DNA of 64,000 nucleotides, taken from NCBI GenBank assembly GCA_947044405.1, contig CAMRHE010000017.1:12115001-12179000 (forward strand), read 5' to 3'. Position numbers and translations under genes: made by a program. Origin of the DNA: Leptodactylus fallax (Eukaryota > Chordata > Amphibia > Anura > Leptodactylidae). Shown here piece by piece: positions 10,014 through 22,578 of this stretch. The notes below the pieces were generated by a model, which worked only from the letters and a program-made list of their open reading frames with translations, did no database searches and was not told where the DNA came from. Position 1 is the first letter of the stretch. Each line of letters begins with the position of its first letter.

Positions 10014-10372
10014 TGTATTATCCCTGTACTGTGACATCACTGTGTTTATTATCCCTGTATTGTGACATCACTGTGTGTATTATCCCTGTACTGTGACATC
10101 ACTGTGTATATTATCTCTGTACTGTGACATCTCTCTGTGTATTATCCCTGTACTGTGACATCACTGTGTCTATTATCCCTGTTCTGTGACATCACTGTGT
10201 GTATTATCCCTGTACTGTGTCATCACTGTGTCTATTATCCCTGTACTGTGACATCACTGTGTATATTATCCCTGTACTGTGACATCACTGTGTGTATTAT
10301 CCCTGTACTGTGACATCACTGTGTACATTATCCCTGTACTGTGACATCACTGTTTATTATCTCTGTACTTTA
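10014..10372. repeat. 31-bp minisatellite, array 1 (about 11 units)
   Basis: Each unit contains TTATCCCTGTACTGTGACAT followed by CACTGTGTGTA with small changes. The period is 31 bp and units drift at the 3' end. The reverse complement of the same unit makes up the larger array at 53204-54165. Most units carry TGACATCA, one CpG transition from the cAMP-response palindrome TGACGTCA. Confidence 0.92.
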
Positions 10373-12404
10373 ACAGCATTATGATGTTATTTCTTGTTCT
10401 GTGACATCATTTTAAGCATTACCTCTGTACATCCTCTGTCTCTCACTTTGTAATGAGACATATTGTGCGGTCTCTCTTTTATTACAGGTAAGCAGATGTT
10501 CAGTAATTGATAATGGGCAGAATTATAGGGGACATTGGAGTTTTACTGTACATAGTAGTATATATAAGATGTAAAGGTCTGGAGCCTTTTGCAAGCTGTG
10601 GGAGAATTGAAAAATGATAAATAATGTATTTTCAAGGACTTATCTGAACATCATTGAATGGAGGATTTTTTCTTTTAACCTTTGGATATTGAGTTTCTTT
10701 TTTGTTGGAGGACAATGTAGTAAGGTACGGAATTTCATCACATCGAGATTCCACATATGGAGATTTAGGTGAGAAATTTAATATAGATGTATAATTGTAA
10801 GGCACACAATGGTCCTCATGTCCCTGTTTACACTATGAACCAATGTACATTTTTTCCTTGAAGTCTACAAAGAGTGGAAAACTTTTTAACCCTTTCTGGC
10901 ACAGTCATATTTCGTTACGTTTTGTCCTCTCCACCTTCCATTACTACATCCTGTTTATGGCTCAATGTGCTCAGATACCCCCAGGACATAACAGTAGGGT
11001 CGAATTGCACAAAGGCTTCTATGTTCGGGGGAAGCCCACTGGCTTAGGTGACAAAGGATAGGGTGAATCATAGGCAGGGCCAAGGAGCCCTTGAGTCGGT
11101 CGCTACTAAAACTTAAGCTAGCCATAGAAATAAGACAAAAGCGGACCAAACCATGCCATTGGAATGACCAACTAATGTGTATGGGGGCCTCATGATTCTA
11201 CCCAGATGGCAGATATCAGAGGGAAGGAAAGATCGGGCATGTTGGACATGATCAGCACCCTTGATCCTTAGTTCCCATAGGAGATGACCTACTGCCAAAG
11301 TAGTCTGGTCATAGCTTATTCCCCTTTCACTACCGAAAAATAGTGGCATCAGAATGAACACCATAGGAAGTGCCTATGGCAAGTAAATTCATTATCACAT
11401 TTTTAGCACGTGCCAGTTGGATGTCATGACTCCAAGTCCCAAAGATACTCATGGGAGATTTGATGGGTTCTCAATTCAGGATAGGAGAACCTTATTCCCT
11501 ATCATTATTGTATAAAGGAGTAGAAGGTGGAGTGAGCATGTCATGAGGAATGGCCCAAAGGGTTTGTCTTTGTTTCCTGTACACCTGTCCCTGTCCATTT
11601 CTTCATCTGACTATTCATTCTTGATGGCACCAGATACTTTATGATTTAGACAATGCATGACAGTGATTTGCCTATCATTATTTCCATGGCCATTAACTTG
11701 ATCAAAACCATGTCAACATTGGTGCAGCTGACTCTATAGATATTTCCAGTACTGAAACTCCTTGGATAGTCTATGAGTGAAGATCCAAGCTCATATTCCA
11801 CTGCTAATGTCATAGTTTCTGATGCTACATTGGTGGGGTATTTTTCCATGGGACAAAGTATGCAAATTTGCACCTCACTTCTAGAAGGGAAAAACTCTCT
11901 CTATTGCCACCTATAGGTAACTACCCTGTAAGTCAATGTTCTAGCCATAAATAAGCCTGGAAACATAACTAGGAACAATAGCCAAACCAAACTCCCATCT
12001 GTACACAGCTCTTGTGGAATTCTTGCCCTTCATCAGTACAGAACAGGTTACAGGTTGGTTGGTTAGATAAAATGCTTTTGACCCATCTCTGGGAGTTCTT
12101 GTTCTTATCGAGGACATTCAGCTGATGGTTGGAGTCAAGGATTAGGATCACACGGCGGATTTTGCGGTGGGACCCGTCATGCAAAATGTGCCATGAAAAT
12201 TTTCCTGCCAGCAGTAGGAAGATTTCCTATTCCCATTCACTTCAATATCGAGTTAGCGGATAATAAAGTATCTTCCCCCTGAAATGAATGGGTGATAGAA
12301 TTTTGATGGAGGATTCTGCCACCAAATCTCTACCATGAAAACCTAGTCTTACAGGCAATGCTCCATGGTAAAAAAAAGAATGCAAATTAGATTTCCTCCT
12401 AGAG
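10373..12404. other. Non-coding, nothing recognised
   Basis: Mixed sequence. The stretch 11100-11390 contains phrases such as GTGTATGGGGGCC that recur near 58100, so part of it is a dispersed repeat, but I could not define its ends. No host exon is supported. Confidence 0.5.
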
Positions 12405-12480
12405 CAGGGGTGTCAAACTCATTTTCTCCGGGGGCCACTTCCGCCTCACGGGGTACCTTGAAGGGCCAAGATTATTTTAC
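12405..12480 (+). mobile_element. hAT-like terminal fragment (CAGGGGTGTCAAACTC)
   Basis: CAGGGGTGTCAAACTC is a common vertebrate hAT terminal motif from memory, and is followed by GGGGGCCACTT. No matching inverted terminus was found within the next kilobase, so only one end is called. Confidence 0.5.
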
Positions 12481-12688
12481 ACATGTATAAAAGTAACTTC
12501 CCCTTAACAGTTAAGCGAGCTATTAAGCAGTAGTTACATTTGTACATTACTACTGTTACAATCATCCCTTTGAGGTCAACCAGGAAGAACATAATGTATT
12601 ATTAAAACCTAAGACATTAGCATGTTACATACTATCCTCATCCTTTCTGAATATATCAAAAATTAAGCACTATACAAAATACTGTTTA

Positions 12689-12830
12689 CCCCTGCAAACG
12701 GTATTATGCTCTATAGTTGCCTCTGCACACGGTATTACGCCCCACAGAGGCCCCTGCACACGGTATTATGCTCCATAGTTGCCCCTGCACACGGTATTAT
12801 GCTCAATAGTTGCCCCTGCAACTATGCACA
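12689..12830. repeat. 31-bp minisatellite, about 4.5 units
   Basis: CCCCTGCACACGGTATTATG and CTCCATAGTTG recur at 12689, 12720, 12751 and 12782, then break up. It is unrelated in sequence to the other 31-bp minisatellite. Confidence 0.85.
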
Positions 12831-13226
12831 GGACCCCCTGGAGGACAGAAGGGTAAGCAGAGGTGGCCGTGAGCAGGAGCAGGGATTGGCAAGTAAGGCT
12901 AGAGTATTTGTTGGGCGAAACCCAACAAATACTGCTATTATTATACTCAGGAGGTCCCTTCAGACCTCAGAGTATAATGATCGGAGGCCCAGAGGAGATG
13001 AGCAAACATAAAAACCAGTGTCACCTCTCCTGGGCTCCGTCGTGACTCCATGCTATCTTCTGTAATGATGTTACAGATGTCATGTGGGTCAGGATAGCGT
13101 CATGAAGGGTAATGACGCCGGCATAACCCACGTCTGTGACGTCATTGAAAGGGTTGAAATTTACGCCCCTGAGTGCCTCCTATAATTGGCAGTCAATATC
13201 CAACTATTCTTTACATAACACGTAGA

Positions 13227-13845
13227 GATGAGTGAATTTTTCAAAAATTCGATTCGGCAGCTTCGCCGAATTTTCTGATACGATTCGATCCCAATTAATT
13301 TGCGGTGAATCGCATTAAAAAACAGCTATTTCCTGGCTGCAGAGAGCCTGTATAGTGGTGTAGATCACTGTGCCATGCAGATGCATAGGCTGACTTCCTC
13401 ACTTCTGGGCAGGATCATCCAGGTACTGGGGGCTATCAGCAGCCCGTGGTCACTGGCCAGACCCCAGGCTGCAGAAGATGTATATCACCACCCCCCGATC
13501 TTGATGCGGGAGTGCTGAGGGAGACATGTAGCATGGTGTCCAAAAATGATCGTAGTATCCAAGGGGTTAAAACCCGCGATCGGAGCTGTGCTCCGACCGG
13601 GGGTTATGGAGAAGGGTGTTAGCTGTCAGCTACAGCTAATACCAGCTCCCGATGCCGTGGGCGGTCGCGAAGGGGTTAAAGGGCTGTGACATCACAGGCC
13701 TGGCTGCTGATTGGCAGCCATTTTATGAAAAAATACGATTCGTTACCACGAAGCGTGAGGAGATCCAGATTCGATGCGAATCGAAAATTTGCTGGCTGAA
13801 ATTGGGATCGAATTCCACTTCGTCAGCTTCGATTCGCTCATCTCT
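13227..13845. mobile_element. Foldback element, AGAGATGAG family, with diverged 10-bp target duplication
   Basis: It starts AGAGATGAGTGAATTTTTCA and ends ATTCGCTCATCTCT, and both ends are followed inward by related CGATTCG-rich sequence. The flanking 10-mers CATAACACGT and AATAACATGC agree at 7 of 10 positions. The interior is non-coding and includes a block with GACATCACAGG and TTGGCAGCC. Confidence 0.7.
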
Positions 13846-16294
13846 AATAACATGCATGATGAAGAGCCTTAGAAAGTTTCAGAACCTGAAGACAACTTGT
13901 GGCAACTGACAAGAATCCACTCCCTTCATCGAAACTTTTCAAGATGGGATGTTGAGTTGGTTTTAACAGGACAATACATGTGGAGTTAATGAGAAGCAAT
14001 TCATTTTCCCAGATTAAGGTATTGAACCTCGGCAGTTCCTGTTTCTGCCGTTCCTTCTCCTACTCTCAGCCATACCTTGCCATGCGCATGCATTAGTAAT
14101 TGTGGATCAATTATTCAATTCTTTTTAAGTATTGAGGTGATAGCTGGACTGCTGAGTTGTGAAATTAAAGGAATGCTGCACTGAACATAGAAGTATCCAG
14201 ACAAAAGCATCTCAGAAGACAGGCACATATGATGCCCGGCTCTGCAAATGCCAAGGAGCTGGCATTTAACATAAAAAATGAAACCTGTAGCAAAATATCT
14301 TTTCAACCTGGGGATATGCTCAGTATGTAAAACTCACTTACGAAAGATGGGTTCATTACAGTCTGCCGCCTTACTGCGCGGGTTATTGAACACCTCCATT
14401 TAATATTTAATGATGAGTCTGAAGTGCAGAAAAAGTCACAGGGAAAAAAATCAGATTGAATAAAATAACAATGTAGCAAATGGTGGAATTTCAAGATTTC
14501 GAACTTTTTGTTTCTAAATTTTTTATTTTTTTGAGATGACTATTTTTTTTTTTACATGGACTTGGTCTCATTTCCAGCGGGAGTCACGAGATTTCCCAAT
14601 CAGATCAATACAATCACTCGCTAGTGTGCTACAAGAATATAATTGATAGTTTTAGGCAGAGAAATGGCTCATTACAGCCATTACAAGGAGATAATGCCCC
14701 CCTGCTGTAATACAATAGCCCAGGGAAAGTGATCTCTACTGCAAATAAATATTGAGGTGAAATTGGGGGATTGTTTTCTTACATTTAAGCTGGACACCAT
14801 TAAAAGGCTGTTATTTTCTCCCAGAGGCGGCATTCCCATTACACCAGATGAGGAGAGGCAAAATGATACATGCTTTATAGAAGCTTTGGCCGGTCTCCAG
14901 CAGGATTGCTGGCTGATGGCTCTGTCATGTATTCATTTGGAGTGTTCGTGCATGAGCTTTTTTTTAATGTAATGTTGTACTTACGGGTTTTTAACTGCTG
15001 CAGGTATAATATTTTAGGTTTATATGGGACCCATATGGTCTCTTGTTTCACATGAACAAATATTGCCCTTTGTAGGACACTTATAATATGCTTTACGCTA
15101 CATCATGCAATGATGTAATGTTAGTGCTCTGGAACTTCACTTTTGTGCCCTGGAAATTCCATTCATTTCACTTTTACACTTTGGGCACACTCCTCTGTCC
15201 TGATGTGCCCTGGATCTGGAGTTCATTTTACTTTTACACTTTTGGATGACATATCTCTGTTCTGCCCTAGAACTTAATTTTACTTTTACACTTTTGGGTG
15301 TGCAACCCTCTCTTCTGCCTTCTGGAAGACCCTATGAACAAAAAAACAAAACAAAAGCGACAGCAATTCACTAAGTCACCAACTGGCCCTGCCCAAAGCT
15401 CCTGAGAGTGGACACTTTGGGAAAATAAATTGTAAGGGCTTTTTAAAGAAGCAGGTAGCAATGCAAGGATGAAGACCAGTGCCGCAATCTATCACCCAAG
15501 ACATTTCCAAGACGGACTTCTCTGCTCATTTGGAGCTCTATGACCACTGACAAGAGAGAAGTGAAGATTGGAGTTTTCTGCTGAAGAACAATGGAGGAGT
15601 TCCTATAATGGAACAGGGAAACAGCCAATCCTGCATAAGGATCCTACACAAAAACCCCTAGTCAGGAGAGGTACATTATATATTATCGTATCATATTATC
15701 ACTATATTAAATACTACTACTGTATCTGGAGCTAGTATTTCCGCTTAGGTTATCCACACCCTTTGTATAAGTCATTCCTCATGTAAATGCTACGCCCCTG
15801 TTTGCTGCTACCGGCTGTACGAGCATCACCCTGTGTGGGGTTTAGTCTCTTCCCAGTTGATGTTTCTGAGGTTAGTAGATTGTGAATAAGCTTAGACTAG
15901 GTTAGTTATAGAGGAGCACACATTGTGACAACACAGATACTGTATAACACTATGGCAATTTTTTCAAGAAATCCAATATGGCTGCATCTTTCCAATTCAG
16001 AGTGATACTGGGCCAGATAACCAGTCTGTACTGGTCTTGAAACGCATTGCCTTGTTTTGAAATAAAATACGTCTGTCGCTCTGGCGCCCAGCAGAGATCC
16101 ACAGATTGTTTTTCCTTGTTCAGCCTTATTGCTGGCCTTCTGGCTTGGCATAGCATGGATGGCCGGGCCGTACTTTATGGCACTCTGATCATTGATTTTT
16201 TTTTTTTTTTTTTATTTGTTACGTGTCTGCTGTGTTATCGAAGCACAGTATACAAGGTACATTTTGGATGTCTTGACAAATATCCTGTGACTCT
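13846..16294. other. Non-coding; loose tandem repeat at 15120-15320
   Basis: Between 15120 and 15320, CTTTTACACTTT phrases recur three times at irregular spacing of about 55-75 bp. The rest shows nothing recognisable. Confidence 0.5.
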
Positions 16295-16509
16295 AAGGCT
16301 AAGGTCCCACGTTGTGTTTTTTTTTGTTGCAGATTTTGCTGCGTTTTTTTGAGCCAAAGTCAAGAGTGGATTGAAAAGGAATGGAAAATATAAAGGAAGC
16401 TACAAGACGTTTCCCTTTTGCTAAATACACTCCTGATTTGGCTCATAAAACCGCGGCAAAATCTACAACAAAAGACTCTGCATTTCTGCAACATGGGGCC
16501 TCAGCCTAA
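16295..16509. mobile_element. Palindromic MITE, TTGCAGATTTTGCTGCG family, copy 1
   Basis: The left arm contains GTTGCAGATTTTGCTGCG and TTTTTTGAGCCAAAG. The right arm carries the reverse complements (TTTGGCTCATAAAACCGC, GCAAAATCTACAACAAAAG) and ends GGGGCCTCAGCCTAA. Sister copies lie at 17991-18200, 24232-24454 and 32452-32633. It is non-coding. Confidence 0.8.
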
Positions 16510-16865
16510 GGCTTACCATGTGCATAAGGTAGTCAGCCAACAGGTATTCCTTCCAACACCCTATTACTTCCATAATTTCAATAGGTAAAGGTGAGTAAAC
16601 CATTGGAAACACATCTGGGCATAATGAAATCCAACCAGCTGATCTTACTCTTCTGTAGGGGCAGAGTCCAGAGACCTCATACATTTTAGATGGTTGACTG
16701 GACCTTCCAAAATTGGTGAGTTTGTCCAACATTAATCTAATATCTGTGCACAGCTTTCAGCTATTTACTCATCTGCAACCCTAAGAGAACTAGACTTGGG
16801 CTTTTGTGCCCTGGATGGTCTTTGGGTACCAGGTTAGGCAGACATTAAGGCATAGACTGGTCATT

Positions 16866-17087
16866 AGAAATGAGCAAACCAGTTTCTAACCAAGCCAGAC
16901 GCCGGTGACATCACCTAAGAGACTGGAAGAGACTGGAAGACGACTGGGATGTGGCACTGGAAGCCGTGAGAGAAACCAGGAGAGGTGAGTGAAGGCGAGT
17001 ATCAGTGTTTATTATGTTTCCGCACCTCCCCTGGGCCTTACTATATTATGGGGTCTGCAACGAAGCTGGTGAGGTTCACCCATCTCT
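16866..17087. mobile_element. Foldback element, AGAGATGAG family, 222 bp
   Basis: It starts AGAAATGAGCAAACC and ends GGTTCACCCATCTCT, which are inverted repeats of each other. The flanks ACTGGTCATT (16856-16865) and ACTGGTCACC (17088-17097) agree at 8 of 10 positions. Confidence 0.8.
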
Positions 17088-17097
17088 ACTGGTCACC

Positions 17098-17990
17098 CTG
17101 ATCTTCAGCTGTCTACTTAAACTTGACTTATTAGTATTACAGTTGTATTATGGACACCATCATCTGTCTATATCATGGCCCAATAAAGATCCTATTCTAT
17201 TGTTGTACTTATTGATGTATTTCTGTTCCCTCCATAGATGTAGAGCAAAAGGAGCAAAATATGGTAATGCCAGTGTGAAGCATGAAGGTAAAGGAGTGTT
17301 TGTGCTGTCAAAATGTAATACATGTATACGTCTTCATTTGTCCAAAGCCTTTGGCAAAGACTGGTTTCCCCTAATGTGTACAGGCTGCAAAAAATACACA
17401 AGCTCTTTTTTTGTATCATGAACTAAACATATTTTGCCACCATTGGATGCTCGTCGTATATTTCATCTGTCGTATTGTTATCAGAATATGCCACATGTTG
17501 CGCAGACATGAAAACCCCCTTTTTGAGAAGCTGTCATGTTGCATGCCTATTCTGCAAGCTGCACACACTTCACTTTGCTTGTGCTGATGTTCTTGCAAGA
17601 TACAGTGGCGGAGCGGTGACAGGCAGCAACAGACTGTGCAGCTCCGAGAATTATGTGTCCACTGACAAAGTGCCTGCGCGCAGTACTGAAGATTACCTAG
17701 ACAGTCACGGCAAAGAAGAATCTCACTACATGTGGACCAGACAGGATCATTAAGATGCTCGGAGATTTCTTTGTGTAATGGAAATGTCAGACCTTCACCT
17801 ATTCATTATTCTGCCTTTTGCAGGGCTAGGAGGATTTCAAGTTCTTGATACAAACAATTGCTTACAATGGAGAGTCCTCTAATAGGTACCTGCCGTTAAC
17901 CCCTGGCAAGGTTATATGTGCTGCAATAACACTGGATTCACCTGAGAGTAAAATACGATGCAAGATTTAGCCCATTAGATGAAATTGCGT
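17098..17990. other. Non-coding, nothing recognised
   Basis: Includes an open frame at 17005-17421, but it overlaps the foldback element end and shows no protein family signature. Confidence 0.5.
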
Positions 17991-18200
17991 AAGGCTGAGG
18001 CTCCACGACATTTTTTGTTGCAGATTTTGCTGCGTTTTTTTGAGCCAAAGCCAAGAATGGCTACAAAAGGAATGGAAAATATATTGGATGTTCTTATACT
18101 TCTCCCTTCTGCTCAATCCACTCCTGGCCTTGCCTCGAAAAACTGCAGCAAAATCTGCAACATAAAAAGCTGCATTTCCACAAAGTGGGGCCTTACTCTA
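17991..18200. mobile_element. Palindromic MITE, TTGCAGATTTTGCTGCG family, copy 2
   Basis: Same arms as the copy at 16295: AAGGCTGAGGCTCCACG at the left and GTGGGGCCTTACTCTAAT at the right, with GAGCCAAAGCCAAGAATGG internally. Confidence 0.78.
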
Positions 18201-18479
18201 ATAAAAGGGGTTTTTTTTGCATTAGGTGTAGGATTATTAGATTAGATATTCAGGATTATTGGATATCATGGATCAGTATATAAAACTCACTTGTAGGGCT
18301 TTGTTCACACATAGCGTATTTGTACTGAATTCACATTGAAATGTGACACCAGAATACAATATAATTCAAGTTAATTGGACCCCATTCATAAGCAGCAGGT
18401 TTACATTATGCCCTATCTGTTACCAATTTCGATGCATGTTTCATCCATTTCTGCTATTGTTGCACCCCTTAACACTCAT

Positions 18480-18856
18480 TTAGGTCCTATTCACACGTCT
18501 GCATTTTGCAGATGTGTAATGCATGCACACTTATTGATTTTAATGGGCACATGCAGACGCCCCTTCATTTCCATAGACCAACGACCCATGGAAAAAAAAA
18601 GGAGGCATGCTCTATCTGGGGACATTTTGCGGTCCACAGAGCTCCATTAAAGACTATGGGCCTGTAAAAATTGCAAGAATCACACTGATGCCATTTTTCA
18701 AGGATCCACAGACATAGAAAAGTATAGGAAATGTAAAAAAAAACAAAATGGATCAACAATGAACTGCACATGACGCAAAAGTAAACAGGATCATGTGCTA
18801 GCCATGATTATCATGGACAACACATGACTGCAAAATGCAGATGTGTGAATAAGGTC
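18480..18856. mobile_element. Palindromic element with about 35-bp inverted termini
   Basis: The left end TTAGGTCCTATTCACACGTC then TGCATTTTGCAG is mirrored at the right by CTGCAAAATGCAGATGTGTG then AATAAGGTCT. No coding capacity is seen. Confidence 0.75.
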
Positions 18857-18959
18857 TGACATCGAGCAGTCTGCCCCACTATTATCTCAGATGGCTGTTC
18901 TTTTCTGTATCATGTTCTGCAATTATTTGTAGGATTTTTGATTTGGACAACATTGTTTT

Positions 18960-19330
18960 GGGATGGGCTGACTCCATGTAGCTTCCTGTTATTTCAAACA
19001 GTTTTATTGAATTTTAAAGATAATATAACAACACATAGGAATATACTAGCATTAGCCAGCCAAAGTAGATATACATTGCAATAAACACAAAGTGATCAAT
19101 AGAATAACATGTAGAGGAGCTGCCGTTTGTTATCTAGGGGACAGAGATTCCTTGATCAATGAAAGGGGGTAATGCAAATGCATAGCAATATAAGATAACA
19201 TTGACAGTAATCTAAATAATATTAATGTGATACTACAGGGGGGGTAGTAGGATGGAAAGGAGAAGGTCAGTTCTACAACTGGTGGTTGTGGGTGTATAGT
19301 GTCCATGAATGCCAATTTCTTTGAAACTTG
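18960..19330. other. Possible retroposon 3' end, unresolved
   Basis: TTTTATTGAATTTTAAAGAT followed by AATATAACAACACATAGG has the feel of a dispersed retroposon tail, but I cannot name a family or find target duplications. Confidence 0.25.
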
Positions 19331-20065
19331 CTGTCCCCAAAAACTCCATGTGAAAGGATCTTCTCATGTTGATAGGTCTGCTCCACCATATTCACCAAGT
19401 CGTAGCTTCCTGTTAAAGCAGGATATCACTGGAGAATGGAGGGAGGAGTAACAACTACCTCCTTCACTGTCCTAGTCCACCAGGGACTTTACCATGAACC
19501 CCTTTACTATCCTGGACCACCAGGGATTTTACCATTAACTGCTTCACTGACCTGAACCTCCATGGACTGTACTATTAGAACCTAGAATACTCCAAACCAC
19601 AAGGGACTTTACTATTAACCATTCCACTGCCTGAAACCACCAGGTTCTTCAGTAGTAAAGTATCCAACTTTTAAAAATTGATGGTCTATCCTTTCCACTC
19701 TCTATACTTTAATAGTGGTGGTTATGGGTACTGCAGAGGTGTCCCATAGACTTGACATAGACACAAGTGAGCAGCGCCGTGACCGTCATATAAATAATAA
19801 CAGGAGCTGCGGGCTTTGGGGCAAGGTACCCGAACTTTCGGCCCCCGCCAATCTGATATTGATGGCCTATCTCTATGAGAGAACATCAATTTGTAAGAGC
19901 AGGATAACCACTTTAGTTACTTCATTGCCATAGACCACCAGGGACTAAACTATTAACCACTTCCCTGTTCTTGACCACCAGGAATTTAACTATTAACCAC
20001 TCCACTGTTCCTGACCACCAAGAACTCTTTTATTAACCAATTTACTATTCTGGACACCTGGGACT

Positions 20066-20453
20066 AGAGATGGGCGAACCTCCCAAGATTCATTTAGTTT
20101 CAGGTTCGGGTGTGTTGGGCCCCTGATTTGTTTCGGTTCGAACAAGTTCAATATGAACCGGAAGTGAAATTATTATACTCTGGGGTCACTTTAGTAGTAT
20201 AATAGGTGGAGGCCCAGGGGAGGTTAAAAAAAAAAAACATTTATACTCGGCTTCTTTTTCCTCTTTTGGGCCTCCAGCGCTCTCTCTCGGTCTCCTTGGT
20301 GACATCATGTCGCCTGTCATTGGGCCTCAGGGGGACATGGGCACACTGAGCACCATGACGACAAATCCCTAATTGTTCAGTTTCATTAAAAACTGAACAA
20401 TTTGCGATATTCCAGTTCAAGCCGGCTCATGACAAAGCGTTTCGCCCATCTCT
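20066..20453. mobile_element. Foldback element, AGAGATGAG family, with perfect 10-bp target duplication
   Basis: This 388-bp element has perfect 13-bp termini AGAGATGGGCGAA and TTCGCCCATCTCT. It is flanked on both sides by ACCTGGGACT (20056-20065 and 20454-20463). Internal phrases (TATTATACTCTGGGGTC, GGAGGCCCAGGGGAGGT) recur near 12950, 26340, 27110, 47350 and 51270. It is non-coding. Confidence 0.9.
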
Positions 20454-20495
20454 ACCTGGGACTAAACCCTTAACCTCATCAGTACACTAGACCAC

Positions 20496-21468
20496 TGTAA
20501 GAGACAGCCAATGTTGTCCTAAGCTTCATTTGTCTGTATAAACTGTTAATGTTGAATGCATTTCTGTGATTCTGTTCCTTTAAGACAGCAGCCATTGTAA
20601 TTGTGACATGATGCTGGAGTGACTCCCCCCCCTTTTTTATGTCAGCTTGCCTGTTCTGCAGACAGAATGTGAGCAGAGAAGCAGGAAGTGACGAGACAGA
20701 GAGCAGCAGCCATCTTAGCAAGTGTTGTATTGAACTGGTGTGGATATTTTTCTGTACAGCTAAGCTGTATCTTGGTCCAGAGACAAACAGAGTGTAAAGA
20801 GACAACAGGACTAGTGAGTCCACGTGAAAGGAACTGTGCTCAGTGGCTGATCAGTGAGACTGACATTGTGACTGTGTATATGGATACCACAGATAGAGAC
20901 TCGCAGTGCTGTTGATGTACTGGACAGCACCTGCTAAACCCCGGCTTACATCCCAGCTCAGTGTATGGATTCGGCAGGACTGTCAGTGTGCTGAGTGGAA
21001 TCTGCTGTTGGATTACATTGCATTCATTGGGTTTCCCTGTTAAAGAGGACTTCATTTCTCCCAAGATCCTGATAACAGTGAGGAGAGGACGCTTCACTAT
21101 AAAAGAAAGGAACGACTTTGGGCCCCACCGCGCGCTTCTACTGACTGTAAGCGGTCCACCTGGACCACTGGGGAAAAGGGGGTGCACCCAAATGTGATGT
21201 CAGGGTCAGTTAGGGATAGTTTTGAGTATATTGTTCATTCAGTGTCCATACTGCAGAATTGGACAGAGTAAAAGTAGAAACCATTGCAGAATTTGCCTTG
21301 AAATTGTTCATGCTATATTGTATATTTTGCTTGTCTTTATCCCTGTCATTTTACCTTCAAATAGTCTTTATTAACTTATAGTAAATATATATTCTTTTCT
21401 TGAACTACCGCGTGTGCGTTCATTTCTGGTTGCGGAGACCAAACCACCTGCCTTGCTCTCGGTTCACA
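20496..21468 (+). repeat. 5' LTR of element 2
   Basis: It shares with the partner LTR, against element 1, gaatgCatttc, gtgacTgtgta and aaatagTcttta. Its own changes include gacgCttcac and ctacTgactg. TATA box at 21098-21105. Confidence 0.95.
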
Positions 21469-21602
21469 AATTGGCGTAGTCGGCAGGATGAGTTTGTTTG
21501 GCCTGCCATACATCGGTATACTACCACCCTGTGCATAAAAGTACAACCCTCTGGATATACAGTCATAGGCAGGGACTGCCAATCTTAAAGTGGGGGGGAA
21601 TA

Positions 21603-22578
21603 TGTAAGAGACAGCCAATGTTGTCCTAAGCTTCATTTGTCTGTATAAACTGTTAATGTTGAATGCATTTCTGTGATTCTGTTCCTTTAAGACAGCAGCC
21701 ATTGTAATTGTGACATGATGCTGGAGTGACTCCCCCCCCTTTTACTGTATGTCAGCTTGCCTGTTCTGCAGACAGAATGTGAGCAGAGAAGCAGGAAGTG
21801 AAGAGACAGAGAGCAGCAGCCATCTTAGCAAGTGTTGTATTGAACTGGTGTGGATATTTTTCTGTACAGCTAAGCTGTATCTTGGTCCAGAGACAAACAG
21901 AGTGTAAAGAGACAACAGGACTAGTGAGTCCACGTGAAAGGAACTGTGCTCAGTGGCTGATCAGTGAGACTGACATTGTGACTGTGTATATGGATACCAC
22001 AGATAGAGACTCGCAGTGCTGTTGATGTACTGGACAGCACCTGCTAAACCCCGGCTTACATCCCAGCTCAGTGTATGGATTCGGCAGGACTGTCAGTGTG
22101 CTGAGTGGAATCTGCTGTTGGATTACATTGCATTCATTGGGTTTCCCTGTTAAAGAGGACTTCATTTCTCCCAAGATCCTGATAACAGTGAGGAGAGGAC
22201 GTTTCACTATAAAAGAAAGGAACGACTTTGGGCCCCACCGCGCGCTTCTACAGACTGTAAGCGGTCCACCTGGACCACTGGGGAAAAGGGGGTGCACCCA
22301 AATGTGATGTCAGGGTCAGTTAGGGATAGTTTTGAGTATATTGTTCATTCAGTGTCCATACTGCAGAAGTGGACAGAGTAAAAGTAGAAACCATTGCAGA
22401 ATTTGCCTTGAAATTGTTCATGCTATATTGTATATTTTGCTTGTCTTTATCCCTGTCATTTTACCTTCAAATAGTCTTTATTAACTTATAGTAAATATAT
22501 ATTCTTTTCTTGAACTACCGCGTGTGCGTTCATTTCTGGTTGTGGAGACCAAACCACCTGCCTTGCTCTCGGTTCACA
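21603..22578 (+). repeat. 3' LTR of element 2
   Basis: 976 bp. Private changes against its partner include agtgaAgagac, gaaGtggac and ggttgTggag, plus a small insertion after the C run (ttttactgtatg). TATA box at 22208-22215. About five substitutions separate the two LTRs, so this copy is somewhat older than element 1. Confidence 0.95.

Noticed and set aside
21400..21588. A 62-codon frame joining LTR, primer-binding site and pol tail
   Set aside because: It is a by-product of the deletion junction. The part before the junction is non-coding U5 and PBS sequence.
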